A stretch of 64,000 nucleotides of DNA from Pseudomonas putida (GTDB lineage: Bacteria; Pseudomonadota; Gammaproteobacteria; Pseudomonadales; Pseudomonadaceae): contig NZ_CP016634.1 in assembly GCF_002741075.1 (NCBI RefSeq), forward strand, positions 5,446,501-5,510,500, given 5' to 3'. The notes under the pieces are model-generated. The model was not told the origin of the DNA and did no database searches. It saw nothing but the letters and a program-made list of their open reading frames with translations. Shown here piece after piece: positions 48,457 to 58,687 of the stretch; position 1 is the stretch's first letter; every line of letters begins with the position of its first letter. Made by a program: the position numbers and the translations under genes.

Positions 48457-49422
48457 TCAAGGCGCGGTGGCGACCTTGGCGGGGGGTGTCCAGATCACGT
48501 CCTTGATGCTCAAGGGCTTGGGAATCAGCTTCAGGGCCTGGAAGGTATCGGCGATCTTCTGCTGTGCGGCGACCACCTCTGGCGTGAGCGGCGTGGCACC
48601 GAAGCCCTGGCGCTTGACCGAGGTAAGGGTGATATCGGCAGGCAGCCCCAGCAGCGGGGCGACCTGATCGGTGACCTCCTGTGGGTTGGCCTGAGACCAC
48701 TGGCCAATGGCACGCACTTCATCGACCAAGGTCTGGATCACCGCCGGATGCGACGTGGCGTACTTGCGGGAGGCCAGGTAAAACTGGTGGTTGTCGACCA
48801 GCCCTTTGCCGTCGCGCAGGGTGCGGGCTTGTAGTTGCTGCTCGGCAGCGGCCTGGTACGGATCCCAGATGACCCAGGCATCGACGCTGCCACGCTCGAA
48901 GGCCGCGCGGGCGTCGGCGGGTGGCAGGTACACCGGCTGGATGTCGCTGTACTTCAGGCCTGCGTCTTCCAGAGCGCGGACCAGCAGGTAATGGACGTTG
49001 GAGCCTTTGTTGAAGGCGACCTTCTTGCCTTTGAGGTCCTTCACCGACTGCACGGGCGAACCCTTGGGCACCAGGATCGCCTCGCTGTGCGGCGCAGGCG
49101 GCTCATAGGCCACATAGAGCAGGTCGGCACCGGCAGCCTGGGCGAACACTGGTGGGGTTTCGCCAGTGACGCCGAAATCGATGGAGCCGACGTTCAGCCC
49201 TTCGAGCAGTTGAGGACCGCCGGGGAATTCGGTCCATTGCACCTGGATGCCCTGCTCGGCCAGGCGCTTTTCCAGCGAGCCCTTGGCCTTGAGCAGCACC
49301 AGGGTGCCGTATTTCTGATAACCAATACGCAGGCTTTCTGCCTGGGCCTGGGTGATGGCGCCGAAGGACACAGCCGCCGCAAACAGGGCGACCAGACCAC
49401 GACGCAAGAAGACTGTGCGCAT
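48457..49422 (-). CDS. ssuA: Periplasmic sulfonate-binding protein
   Basis: 321 residues. Signal peptide to about residue 28 (AAAVSFGAITQAQA), then LRIGYQKYGTLVLLKAKGSL, FPGGPQLLEGLNVGSIDFGV and GSVDAWVIWDPYQAAAE, diagnostic for the SsuA/TauA/NitT fold. Delivers sulfonates to SsuBC. Confidence 0.95.
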   Translation of the reverse strand: MRTVFLRRGLVALFAAAVSFGAITQAQAESLRIGYQKYGTLVLLKAKGSLEKRLAEQGIQVQWTEFPGGPQLLEGLNVGSIDFGVTGETPPVFAQAAGADLLYVAYEPPAPHSEAILVPKGSPVQSVKDLKGKKVAFNKGSNVHYLLVRALEDAGLKYSDIQPVYLPPADARAAFERGSVDAWVIWDPYQAAAEQQLQARTLRDGKGLVDNHQFYLASRKYATSHPAVIQTLVDEVRAIGQWSQANPQEVTDQVAPLLGLPADITLTSVKRQGFGATPLTPEVVAAQQKIADTFQALKLIPKPLSIKDVIWTPPAKVATAP

Positions 49423-49515
49423 GGCGCTCTCCTGTGCGAGTTGGGTTCGGGTTGCACCTGCTTGCCCGTTGACGGGCGAGTAAGGTGGGAAAAACGGTGA
49501 AGCGATGAGGCCGGC

Positions 49516-50109
49516 TCAGATGCTCCAGCGGGCAGTGAGCAGGCGTTCGTTGAGCACGCCCGGGGCCACGGGTTTGGGGCGTCGGGCCAGGGCGCTGTGG
49601 AACAACTCCAATGAGTCCTCGAGCCGGGCCTCGAGGGCGGCGGCCAGTTGCGCGGGCTTGCCGTGCTCGCCGTAGGCGATCTGGCTGTCGTCGGCGAAGA
49701 TCCCTTGCAGGGTCTCCTGCGCCTTGAGTGCCGAGAGCACCGGTTTGAGTGCGTAGTCCACCGCCAGCATGTGAGCGATGCTGCCACCGGTGGCGATCGG
49801 CAAGACCACCTTATGCTCCAGGGCACGCTCAGGCAGCAGGTCGAGCAGGGTTTTCAGCGCACCGGCGAATGACGCCTTGTACACCGGGGTGGCGACCACC
49901 AGGCCATCGGCCTGGGCCACCAGCTGCTGGAAGTGCTGAACCTGCGGGCTGTCGAAGCGGGCGTGGAGCAAGTCCTCGGCCGGGAATTCGCGCACCTGGA
50001 AGGTCACCACCTCCACCCCCCGATCCTGCAGCCACTGGCGCGAGCGCTCAAGCAGCACGCCGGAGCGTGAACGGGTACTGGGGCTACCACCGAGAGAAAC
50101 AACCAGCAT
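49516..50109 (-). CDS. ssuE: NADPH-dependent FMN reductase
   Basis: 197 residues. Supplies FMNH2 to SsuD. Flavodoxin-like fold with [20 protein letters not shown] and the FMN-binding [20 protein letters not shown] and [20 protein letters not shown]. First gene of the ssu operon; the DNA upstream is an AT-rich promoter zone. Confidence 0.95.
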   Translation of the reverse strand: MLVVSLGGSPSTRSRSGVLLERSRQWLQDRGVEVVTFQVREFPAEDLLHARFDSPQVQHFQQLVAQADGLVVATPVYKASFAGALKTLLDLLPERALEHKVVLPIATGGSIAHMLAVDYALKPVLSALKAQETLQGIFADDSQIAYGEHGKPAQLAAALEARLEDSLELFHSALARRPKPVAPGVLNERLLTARWSI

Positions 50110-50235
50110 GAAAACGCTTCCTTCGATTCGATTGCAGGGCCGCGAGGAGTTGGCCCCGCTGGAATGGAATCGACATTAACAGGCGGTCACATATATCTAG
50201 AAATCATATTTTTTCATTTATTTATTCCATTTTTG
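50110..50235 (-). promoter_or_regulatory. ssuE: AT-rich promoter region of ssuEADCBF
   Basis: A sharp drop in GC at 50188-50230 (TATATCTAGAAATCATATTT and TTTCATTTATTTATTCC) in front of ssuE. CysB/sulfate-starvation promoters are typically AT-rich like this; no exact site can be assigned by eye. Confidence 0.45.
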
Positions 50236-50292
50236 CGAAACCGTGATTTCGGCGGATGCTCCTGTGGATGCGGTAGCGAATGTACTGGCGCA

Positions 50293-50355
50293 TTCGCGGA
50301 TGAACCCGCTCCCACAGGGCGGGCGGTGATCCTTGTGGGAGCGGGTTTACCCGCG
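50293..50355. repeat. Inverted REP pair
   Basis: CGCGGATGAACCCGCTCCCA faces TGGGAGCGGGTTTACCCGCG across about 14 bp; located between ssuE and the DUF3077-type gene. Confidence 0.8.
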
Positions 50356-50375
50356 GAAAAGGCGCCTCGGAGCCA

Positions 50376-50630
50376 CTAATCACAGCCCCGATTCATCCCA
50401 ACTTCCATATCGTCGATCAATGCCTTGGCCATGGCACTGAGGATCCGGGCGGCGCTGCCTGACATCTGGTCGCCTTCCATCTCCGCCTCGCAGGTCAGAT
50501 GGCGGATGCACCCGAGCAACACGGAGAGTTCGTCGAAGGCTTGTTGGAAGGGGATGTCGGGTTGGATGCGGTACAGGTCCAGGCAGGTCTGGACGCCTGC
50601 GGTTTTCCATGTACTTGAGTTGTCGGTCAT
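50376..50630 (-). CDS. DUF3077-type small protein
   Basis: 84 residues. The middle, IPFQQAFDELSVLLGCIRHL, fits the DUF3077 pattern of small Pseudomonas proteins; an acidic helix AMAKALIDDMEVGMN follows. Often present in several copies per genome, function unknown. RBS GAGGAA lies about 12 bases upstream of ATG 50630. Preceded by a 240-base strongly structured leader (see that entry), which suggests post-transcriptional control. Confidence 0.6.
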   Translation of the reverse strand: MTDNSSTWKTAGVQTCLDLYRIQPDIPFQQAFDELSVLLGCIRHLTCEAEMEGDQMSGSAARILSAMAKALIDDMEVGMNRGCD

Positions 50631-50639
50631 CGCTCAAAA

Positions 50640-50870
50640 ATTCCTCATGTGGTGTTGGAACCACCACCCAGGTTCTTTCTCACGAGATCAAGGTGGCAGC
50701 CGTGCACAGGGTGAGAAACCGGGACACAAGGAAAACCCGGCCAGACCGAGGTCTGCCCGTACACGGCTGCCATAACGGAAATGCCGAAACCTTAGCTGTC
50801 TTCGGGTTCTCACACCCGGTCGCCAAACAGGACGACCCGGCGACGTTATCCCTGGGGTGTGACCCCAACA
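50640..50870 (-). ncRNA. Candidate structured leader RNA of the DUF3077-type gene
   Basis: Read on the minus strand. P1 is a 13-bp helix (50759-50771 with 50695-50707, one G-U). It encloses two hairpins: CAGAC/GTCTG (50742-50755, loop CGAG) and CCGGG/CCCGG (50719-50740). Upstream, an 8-bp helix (50855-50862 with 50810-50817) encloses GTCGCC/GGCGAC (50819-50844). The segment complementary to GTGAGAA (50711-50717) can pair with 50807-50813 upstream or with 50676-50683 just before the gene's RBS. These are mutually exclusive, and the second crosses P1 as a pseudoknot. By-eye folding only; no known class assigned. Confidence 0.5.
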
Positions 50871-51009
50871 ATGCAGCAGCTTCCGGCAGGTGCGTAGGAT
50901 AGGTCGTTACTTGCAAAAGGCTGAAGCGCTTGGCTTGAGGTTCGGAAATATCCGACACATTGGAGGTCGGCACGCTCCTACAGGAGACACCGCCAATCTC
51001 CGCGCATAA

Positions 51010-51034
51010 AAAAGGGCCGTCGAAACGGCCCAAA
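51010..51034 (-). terminator. Terminator of lsfA
   Basis: Perfect 7-bp stem GGGCCGT / ACGGCCC with loop CGAA, followed on the minus strand by TTTTTT. Confidence 0.9.
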
Positions 51035-51073
51035 GATCCCTGCTATGGCTAAGAGCAATGCAACGAGGATTCC

Positions 51074-51712
51074 TTAACGATTCGGTTGCGGGGTCAGGCG
51101 CAGATAGGGTTTGACCGCCCGATACCCTTTGGGGAAGCGCTGCTTGATTTCATCTTCGTCTTTCAATGAAGGCACGATCACCACCTCGTCGCCATCCTGC
51201 CAGTTCGCCGGCGTGGCCACCTTGTGGTTGTCGGTCAGTTGCAGCGAGTCGATCACCCGCAGAATTTCGTTGAAGTTGCGCCCAGTGCTGGCCGGGTAGG
51301 TGATGGTCAGGCGCACCTTCTTGTTGGGGTCGATGACGAACAGCGAGCGCACCGTCAGGGTGTCGCTGGCGTTGGGGTGGATTAGGTCGTACAGGTCGGA
51401 GACCTTGCGATCGGCATCGGCGAGGATCGGGAAGTTGACCACGGTGTTCTGGGTCTCGTTGATGTCATCGATCCAGCGGGTGTGGGAGTCGACCGGGTCC
51501 ACCGACAAGGCGATGGCCTTGACGCCGCGCTTGGCGAATTCGTCCTTGAGCTTGGCGGTCAACCCCAGCTCGGTGGTGCACACTGGGGTGAAGTCGGCCG
51601 GGTGGGAGAACAGCACACCCCAGCTATTGCCCAACCATTCGTGGAAACGGATCTTGCCGGCGCTGGATTCCTGTTCGAAATCGGGGGCGATGTCACCGAG
51701 TTTGAGGCTCAT
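51074..51712 (-). CDS. lsfA: 1-Cys peroxiredoxin LsfA
   Basis: 212 residues, Prx6 subfamily. The peroxidatic Cys is in FSHPADFTPVCTTELG (about Cys45). The C-terminal extension DGDEVVIVPSLKDEDEIKQR with FPKGYRAVKPYLR is typical of 1-Cys Prx. LsfA is induced by sulfate limitation in P. putida, which fits its place between ssu and tau genes. Reduces H2O2 and organic peroxides. Confidence 0.93.
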   Translation of the reverse strand: MSLKLGDIAPDFEQESSAGKIRFHEWLGNSWGVLFSHPADFTPVCTTELGLTAKLKDEFAKRGVKAIALSVDPVDSHTRWIDDINETQNTVVNFPILADADRKVSDLYDLIHPNASDTLTVRSLFVIDPNKKVRLTITYPASTGRNFNEILRVIDSLQLTDNHKVATPANWQDGDEVVIVPSLKDEDEIKQRFPKGYRAVKPYLRLTPQPNR

Positions 51713-51831
51713 GGGAGGGGGCTCCTGTGCTGTGTCTGGTCTGTGGGTTCAATGTGCCTGCATTCGATTAAAAACAAAAAGAATAAATATTGATTTATTT
51801 ATAACCTGCAAACATAACGAATCGCAGACAT

Positions 51832-51861
51832 AAAAAAGCCTCGCGCTAGGCGAGGCTTTTT
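51832..51861. terminator. Terminator of the second oprD-family gene
   Basis: Perfect 10-bp stem AAAGCCTCGC / GCGAGGCTTT with loop GCTAG, A-run and T-run on both sides. Confidence 0.88.
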
Positions 51862-51874
51862 GTGCAGCTACGAC

Positions 51875-53209
51875 TTACATGAAGGCGTAAGTGTAGTTGA
51901 CGATGAAGCGAGTCTGGTCCTGATCGTTCGCGGAGCTTGCACCCGTACCGCGATATACACCCTGGCGCAGGCTGAAGCCCAGGCCTTTGAGAGTACCTTC
52001 CTGCAGCACGTAGTCGATACGCGCATCACGTTCCCATTCGCTGAAGGTGCCATGGCCGTCGGCGTTGCGGCCATCGCGACCACGCAGGTATGCGACCGAA
52101 GCCTTCAGGCCAGGCACGCCCAGGCCTGCGAAGTCATAGGAATACTGGCCGAAAGTGGTGTTTTCACCGGCCTTGGCGAACTGGTTGATCATGCTGTCGG
52201 AGAACAGGTAGAAGCTGGAGCCACCAGCACCTTCGCTATCCCCATTACTGTCGACCACACTGCCTTGGTTCAACCATACGAAACCACCGTCATCGCTGAT
52301 TTGTTGGTGACCGAGCATGAGCGCGTGGCTGCCCAAGGTGTAGGTGAACATGGCAGACCAGGTCTTGTTGTCCACTTCGCCCTTGTTCTTGGCATAACCT
52401 TTGTTGTTGTCGAAGGCGTAGCCAGCCTCACCGTTCTTGCCGTCCTTGCTGCTATCGAAGTAGCGCAGGTCAGTCTTGAAGGACTGGTCGGGAGCGATCT
52501 GGTAGAGGTGAGTCAGACCCAGGAAGTGCTGTTTGTAGAAATCTTCCAGGTTCGAGTAGTAGTACTGCAGGGTGAGGTCTTTGGTCAGCTTGTAGTCCAA
52601 GCCGCCGTAACGGAACTTGTTGCTGTCCTGCGAAGCGCCAGCGACCGACAGACCGGTACGGTTGCTCGAGGCACGACCCATGGCGTGGGTCAGCTGACCG
52701 GCGTTGATGGTCAGGTTGTCGATTTCCTTCGAGGTGATGGTGCCCCCTTCGAAGGTTTGCGGCAGCAGACGACCGTCGTTGGAAACCAGGATCGGCAAGT
52801 TTGGCGCCAGGGCGCTACCGAAGTGCGCTTCGGTCTTCGAGAAGCGGGCCTTGGCGTTGGCACCAAAACGCGCCCACTGATTGGCGGACTTATCGCCATC
52901 GTTCGGGAAGAAGCCACTGCCGTGGTAGCCCCCACCGCCATCGAGGTGGATACCCCACAGCGCTTGGGCATCGACACCGAAACCGACGGTGCCTTCAGTA
53001 AAGCCCGAGATGTAATCAACTTTGAAACCCTGGCCAGACTCGCGCTGGTCGGCGCGTGGCTTATCCTTGTGAGCTTCACGGTTGTCGTTATTGAAATACA
53101 TGGTGCGCGAGCTGACGGACAGCTTGCTGTCCTCAACGAAACCGGCAGCACCTGCTTGCTGGGCGAGAACCCCCAATGCCACGGCCAGGGCCAGGCTGGA
53201 CTTGTACAT
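51875..53209 (-). CDS. OprD-family outer-membrane porin
   Basis: 444 residues. Signal peptide MYKSSLALAVALGVLAQQAGA then GFVEDSKLSVSSRTMYFNND; SGFTEGTVGFGVDAQALWGI and RLLPQTFEGGTITSKEIDNL are OprD hallmarks. It ends NYTYAFM, so the usual terminal Phe is followed by Met, or the last residue is replaced. Between lsfA and tauABCD it may serve uptake of organosulfur compounds (inference from place only). Own terminator. Confidence 0.88.
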   Translation of the reverse strand: MYKSSLALAVALGVLAQQAGAAGFVEDSKLSVSSRTMYFNNDNREAHKDKPRADQRESGQGFKVDYISGFTEGTVGFGVDAQALWGIHLDGGGGYHGSGFFPNDGDKSANQWARFGANAKARFSKTEAHFGSALAPNLPILVSNDGRLLPQTFEGGTITSKEIDNLTINAGQLTHAMGRASSNRTGLSVAGASQDSNKFRYGGLDYKLTKDLTLQYYYSNLEDFYKQHFLGLTHLYQIAPDQSFKTDLRYFDSSKDGKNGEAGYAFDNNKGYAKNKGEVDNKTWSAMFTYTLGSHALMLGHQQISDDGGFVWLNQGSVVDSNGDSEGAGGSSFYLFSDSMINQFAKAGENTTFGQYSYDFAGLGVPGLKASVAYLRGRDGRNADGHGTFSEWERDARIDYVLQEGTLKGLGFSLRQGVYRGTGASSANDQDQTRFIVNYTYAFM

Positions 53210-53706
53210 GTTTTGCTCCTCTACGTTCTAATTTTTGTACATCTCAAGCGGCAGGATCTGTTGCCCCGCTCGCCTTGGATTGGGCGATTTAGCACCAAAC
53301 AGTGTCTGCGAAGTCAATCGTTACCAATCGTTTCGCGACTTTGGTCTAAGACGCCGCTTGCGCCACAGGATAATGACAATCCTATAAATCCAAAATGACC
53401 GTTTTATGACTTTTTAAGATTTTTAAGGAATATATTTGGAACCTTTGCTCCCATTAGCTGTATAGAACATATTTTCTTATTCCTATTGGTTATGTGCAAA
53501 CGTTTGCCAATAACCGACTTCACATCCCCGCAAAACCGAAAAAGCGTAGCTGCCATTCCAGGCTTCGCCAGCGAAGCTGACTCCTCGCTCAAAAACCCTG
53601 ACGATTGACACCTAAGCTAATGCCAATAAGTTATTTATTTTTGATTTCTTAGATCAATTAGTCTCTTCGTCAACCCACCCTGATTTGCCTGACGAGGAGC
53701 TTATCC
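53210..53706. other. AT-rich intergenic promoter region, oprD and tauA
   Basis: About 500 bp without a convincing gene; the 62-codon minus-strand frame at 53404-53592 has no support. 53610-53670 is very AT-rich (AATAAGTTATTTATTTTTGA), probably the sulfate-starvation promoter of tauA. TGACGAGGAG at 53690-53699 is the tauA ribosome-binding site. Confidence 0.5.
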
Positions 53707-54678
53707 ATGATCCCGCACACTCCGTTGCGCCTGTTCGCCGCCCTGACCCTCGCCAGCGCCAGCTGGCTCGCTCAAGCGGCCGACCTGACCGTCGCGTACC
53801 AGACCACCGTCGACCCAGCCAAGGTCGCCCAGGTCGATGGCACCTATGAAAAAGCCAGCAAGGCCAGCATCGACTGGCGCAAGTTCGACAACGGCGCCGA
53901 CGTGATTACCGCCGTGGCCTCCGGCGACGTACAGATCGGCTACCTGGGCTCCAGCCCTCTGGCCGCCGCGGCCACCCGCAAGCTGCCGGTGGAAACCTTC
54001 CTGATCGCCACACAGATTGGCGCAGGCGAAGCGCTGGTGGCCCGCGACAGCATCAAGACCCCGCAGGATCTGGTCGGCAAGAAAGTCGCCGTGCCGTTCG
54101 TTTCCACCGGTCACTACAGCCTGTTGGCCGCGCTCAAGGCCTGGAATATCGACCCAGCCAAGGTGCAGATCCTCAACCTCGCGCCGCCGGCGATCATCGC
54201 CGCCTGGAAACGGGGTGACATCGATGCCACCTACGTCTGGGACCCGGCCCTGGGCGTGGCCAAGGAAAACGGCAAAGTACTGATCACCTCCGGCGAGCTG
54301 GCCAGCAAAGGCGCCCCGACCTTCGATGCGTGGATCGTGCGCAAGGACTTCGCCGCCAAGCACCCGGACATCGTCAAGTCGTTCGCCAAGGTCACCCTCG
54401 ACGCCTACGCCGACTACCGCAAGGACCCGAAAGCCTGGCTGGCCAACCCCGACAACGTCGGCAAACTGGCCAAACTGTCCGGTGCCAAGCCCGCCGACAT
54501 CCCGGTACTGCTGCAAGGCAACGTCTACCCGCTGGCCACCGACCAGGCCAACGCTTTGGGCGCACCGACCACCCAGGCATTGACCGACACGGCCACCTTC
54601 CTCAAGCAACAAGGCAAGGTCGAAGCGGTACTGCCGGACTATTCCCCCTACGTCAGCGCCCAGTACCTGCCCAACTGA
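53707..54678 (+). CDS. tauA: Periplasmic taurine-binding protein
   Basis: 323 residues. Signal peptide ([13 protein letters not shown]), then [60 protein letters not shown] and [20 protein letters not shown], near-identical to TauA as I remember it. Captures taurine for TauBC. Followed by a REP pair before tauB. Confidence 0.96.
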   Translation: MIPHTPLRLFAALTLASASWLAQAADLTVAYQTTVDPAKVAQVDGTYEKASKASIDWRKFDNGADVITAVASGDVQIGYLGSSPLAAAATRKLPVETFLIATQIGAGEALVARDSIKTPQDLVGKKVAVPFVSTGHYSLLAALKAWNIDPAKVQILNLAPPAIIAAWKRGDIDATYVWDPALGVAKENGKVLITSGELASKGAPTFDAWIVRKDFAAKHPDIVKSFAKVTLDAYADYRKDPKAWLANPDNVGKLAKLSGAKPADIPVLLQGNVYPLATDQANALGAPTTQALTDTATFLKQQGKVEAVLPDYSPYVSAQYLPN

Positions 54679-54728
54679 CCCAGCTCTCCCACAGGTACAG
54701 CGGTGTTATCGAGAGCAGCGCAGAACAT

Positions 54729-54799
54729 GTGGGAACGGGTTTACCCGCGAATGCGTCGGTGAATTCAAAACAGCATTCGCGGGTAAACCCGCTCCCACA
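54729..54799. repeat. Inverted REP pair between tauA and tauB
   Basis: TGTGGGAACGGGTTTACCCG and the facing CGGGTAAACCCGCTCCCACA, arms about 27 bp. It probably stabilises tauA mRNA or reduces read-through to tauB. Confidence 0.88.
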
Positions 54800-54844
54800 G
54801 AACCGCACAGCCTCCCACCCTCGCACGACACGACGGAGCCCACC

Positions 54845-55639
54845 ATGGCCTTGCTCGAACTGGAGCGCATCAGCGCACAGTACCCCGGCACCGATGCCCC
54901 GGTGCTGACCGACATCAACCTGAGTCTGGGACCCCGCCAGTTGCTGGTGGCCCTGGGCCCTTCCGGCAGCGGCAAGACCTCGCTGCTCAACCTCATCGCC
55001 GGCTTCGTCGCCCCCAGCGCCGGGCGCATCACCCTCGACGGCAAGCCGGTCGAAGGCCCGGGGGCCGAGCGCGGCGTGGTGTTCCAGGATGACGCGCTGC
55101 TGCCCTGGCAGGATGTTCTGGCCAATGTGGCCTTTGGCCTGGAGCTGGCCGGTATCCCCCGCGCCGAGCGCGAAGCCAAGGCCCGTGAGCTGCTGGCGCT
55201 GGTCGATCTGGCTGGGCTTGGCGAACGCCGCATCTGGCAACTCTCTGGTGGCCAGAAACAACGTGTGGGCCTGGCCCGGGCGCTGGCCGCCAACCCGCGC
55301 GTGCTGCTGATGGACGAGCCCTTCGGCGCCCTCGACGCCTTCACCCGCGAGCAGATGCAGGAATTGCTGCTGCAGGTCTGGCAGCGCACCGCCAAGCCGG
55401 TGTTCCTGATCACCCACGACATCGAGGAGGCTGTGTTCCTGGCCAGCGAGCTGGTGCTGCTGGCGCCCAACCCGGGGCGCGTGGTCGAACGCCTGCACCT
55501 GGATTTCGGCCTGCGCTACGCCGCCGGCGAGTCGGCCCGGGCGATCAAGTCCGATCCTCGTTTCATCAAGACCCGCGAGCACGTGCTGGCGCGAGTGTTC
55601 TCCCAACGCGAAGCCGACCACCGGCAGGAGTCCGCATGA
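54845..55639 (+). CDS. tauB: Taurine ABC transporter ATPase
   Basis: 264 residues. Walker [10 protein letters not shown] (residues 39-47), [10 protein letters not shown]-loop, [20 protein letters not shown] signature, [20 protein letters not shown]alker [18 protein letters not shown]. Energises taurine import; ATGA overlap with tauC. Confidence 0.95.
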   Translation: MALLELERISAQYPGTDAPVLTDINLSLGPRQLLVALGPSGSGKTSLLNLIAGFVAPSAGRITLDGKPVEGPGAERGVVFQDDALLPWQDVLANVAFGLELAGIPRAEREAKARELLALVDLAGLGERRIWQLSGGQKQRVGLARALAANPRVLLMDEPFGALDAFTREQMQELLLQVWQRTAKPVFLITHDIEEAVFLASELVLLAPNPGRVVERLHLDFGLRYAAGESARAIKSDPRFIKTREHVLARVFSQREADHRQESA

Positions 55640-56475
55640 GCAGCCTGGACCTGACGGCCGCCGACAAACCAGTCGCCCGGCCAACCCGCACCGCTAAGGT
55701 ACGCCGCCCGTTGGCCACCCGCTGGATCAGTGCCCTGACCCTGGCCAGCCTGCTGCTGGCCTGGTGGCTGGTGACCGCCGCCGGCTGGATCGAGCCGCTG
55801 TTCCTGCCCTCGCCCGCCGACATCCTGGCCAAGGCCTGGACCCTGCTCACCCAAGGCTACATGGACGCCAGCCTCTGGCAGCACCTGGGCGCAAGCCTGG
55901 GGCGAATCGGCCTGGCCCTGCTCGCCGCGACCCTGACCGCCATCCCGATCGGCTTGGCCATCGGCCACAACCGCGTCGCCCGCGGCATCCTCGACCCACT
56001 GATCGAGTTCTACCGGCCGATCCCGCCGCTGGCCTACCTGCCGCTGATCGTGATCTGGTGCGGCATCGGCGAATTGTCGAAGGTGCTGTTGATCTATCTG
56101 GCCATCTTCGCCCCGATCGCCATCGCCACCGCCACCGGCGTGCGTACCGTCGACCCGGCCAAGCTGCGCGCCGCCCAGTCCCTGGGCGCGACCAAGGCGC
56201 AGTTGATCCGCCATGTGATCCTGCCCAGCGCTCTACCCGACATCCTCACCGGCATTCGCATCGGCCTTGGGGTCGGCTGGTCGACCCTGGTGGCCGCCGA
56301 ACTGATCGCCGCCACCAGCGGCCTGGGCTTCATGGTGCAGTCGGCGGCGCAGTTCTTGGTCACCGACGTGGTGGTGCTGGGGATCTTGCTGATCGCCCTG
56401 ATCGCCTTCGCCCTGGAGATGGGCCTGCGCGTCCTCCAGCGCAAGCTGGTGCCCTGGCACGGGCAAAGCCACTGA
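55636..56475 (+). CDS. tauC: Taurine ABC transporter permease
   Basis: 279 residues, six TM helices, with [20 protein letters not shown] and the EAA-loop region [20 protein letters not shown]. Forms the membrane channel for taurine. The gene is complete, but the operon is interrupted 60 bp downstream by an insertion sequence before tauD. Confidence 0.95.
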   Translation: MSSLDLTAADKPVARPTRTAKVRRPLATRWISALTLASLLLAWWLVTAAGWIEPLFLPSPADILAKAWTLLTQGYMDASLWQHLGASLGRIGLALLAATLTAIPIGLAIGHNRVARGILDPLIEFYRPIPPLAYLPLIVIWCGIGELSKVLLIYLAIFAPIAIATATGVRTVDPAKLRAAQSLGATKAQLIRHVILPSALPDILTGIRIGLGVGWSTLVAAELIAATSGLGFMVQSAAQFLVTDVVVLGILLIALIAFALEMGLRVLQRKLVPWHGQSH

Positions 56476-56487
56476 CCCTACAACGCC

Positions 56488-56536
56488 TTTCGCGGGTAAA
56501 CCCGCCCTCACAGATTGGGTGAACGCCTTGTGGGAG
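56488..56536. repeat. Left part of a REP pair split by the IS
   Basis: TTTCGCGGGTAAACCCGCCC (arm 1, complete), then a 14-bp spacer, then TTGTGGGAG, the beginning of the inverted partner. The partner continues as CGGGTTTACCCGCGAAG at 57709-57725, on the far side of the IS. Confidence 0.85.
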
Positions 56537-56539
56537 ATT

Positions 56540-57502
56540 CTATGGTTGAGGGCAAAGCTTTTTTGCCCCTTTGCTGACGTATTCGCCTTGGGTCTTCATC
56601 AAGGCGAATGCAACTCTGGCGAGCTTGCGTGACAAGATAACCAGGGCCTGAGTCGTTGCCTTACCTGCCCGGCGATAGTGCTCGTAGACGTCTTTCCAGG
56701 CCGCAGACCTACTGGCCGCCATGGCGGCGTTATGCAGTAATCGACGGATCTCTGAACAACCCCGCTTGGTCAACCGTCGACGTCCGGCCTTTTGGCCGGA
56801 ATCTGCAACTTTCAGGTCCATGCCTAGAAAAGCGATGTATGAATCACTGTTCTTGAATTCGCCCCGAATAAATGCGGTGACGAGGGCAACAGCGGTCAGG
56901 AAGCCAATCCCTTCAACTTTCTGACAGCGGGCGACTTGTTCGGCTAGGCCAGCCTCTTTTACCAAGACCTTCAGGCGTTTCTGGATCAGAAGATCAAGCG
57001 ACTCGAAGTGCTTGGCAAAGCTGTTGAACGCCTCTTTGAGCGACATTTCATTGCCCCAGCTCTGAGTCAGACTTGTCCGCGCCGAAACCAGCGCTGCTCT
57101 GCGCCGGAGCAGGCTCTGGAGCTTGCCGTAGACAGCTGGAGGGGGCGACCAAGGACGAAGAGCACTGCCCTCGCGATCCAGGAAGCGAGCCAGCAGGCAG
57201 GCATCGGACGCATCGGTTTTAACGCGTCCGCCAACGCCCTTGCGGTAGTTGCTGAGTTGAAACCCGTCGACGACATAGACGGCGAAGCCCTTTTCGTATG
57301 CCATCTCAACCAGGTCCAGATGGTAAACATTGGTAGCTTCAACGCAGATAGCGGTATTGGCCGGCTGAAGTGCCAGCCACTTTTGGATTTCAGGCTTGGT
57401 GTTTCTAACGGTCTGCTGTTGGGCGGAGTCTTCGTAATAACAGACCAGCTCAGCCTTGGCGACATCGATGCCGATGATGAAATTGTCTACTCGCATTGCC
57501 AT
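56540..57502 (-). CDS. IS110-family DEDD transposase
   Basis: 320 residues from ATG 57502; GGGAG lies 8 bases upstream. The RuvC-like domain is N-terminal: FIIGIDVAKAELV (first catalytic Asp), AICVEATNVYH (Glu) and GRVKTDASDACLLARFLD (third and fourth Asp region). The C-terminal transposase_20 domain has VEGIGFLTAVALV and a conserved Ser in MAASRSAAWK. Residues appear intact, so it may be active. On the opposite strand to the tau genes. Confidence 0.93.
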   Translation of the reverse strand: MAMRVDNFIIGIDVAKAELVCYYEDSAQQQTVRNTKPEIQKWLALQPANTAICVEATNVYHLDLVEMAYEKGFAVYVVDGFQLSNYRKGVGGRVKTDASDACLLARFLDREGSALRPWSPPPAVYGKLQSLLRRRAALVSARTSLTQSWGNEMSLKEAFNSFAKHFESLDLLIQKRLKVLVKEAGLAEQVARCQKVEGIGFLTAVALVTAFIRGEFKNSDSYIAFLGMDLKVADSGQKAGRRRLTKRGCSEIRRLLHNAAMAASRSAAWKDVYEHYRRAGKATTQALVILSRKLARVAFALMKTQGEYVSKGAKKLCPQP

Positions 57503-57517
57503 CGCCTGAACTCCCAC

Positions 57518-58609
<1,092 letters not shown>

Positions 58610-58637
58610 TGGACCTCGGGAAGGCCTTTGGCCTCCC

Positions 58638-58673
58638 TTCGCGGCACAAGGTTGCTCCTCCTTGTGCCGCGAA
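58638..58673. terminator. REP-like hairpin between tauD and betT
   Basis: Perfect 13-bp stem TTCGCGGCACAAG / CTTGTGCCGCGAA, loop 10; convergent genes on both sides. A terminator role is possible without a clear T-run. Confidence 0.6.
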
Positions 58674-58687
58674 AGAGCCCCAATGGG

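Noticed and set aside
46858..48834. 658-codon plus-strand frame over ssuC-ssuD-ssuA
   Set aside because: It crosses three well-supported genes on the other strand and has no domain.
50680..51033. 117-codon open frame on the minus strand
   Set aside because: It coincides with the structured leader, is Cys/Ser/Pro-rich without domain signs, has no ribosome-binding site, and overlaps the lsfA terminator. Open frame is explained by GC bias.
53404..53592. 62-codon open frame in the AT-rich oprD/tauA gap
   Set aside because: Codon use differs strongly from all neighbours and there is no ribosome-binding site; promoter DNA is more likely.
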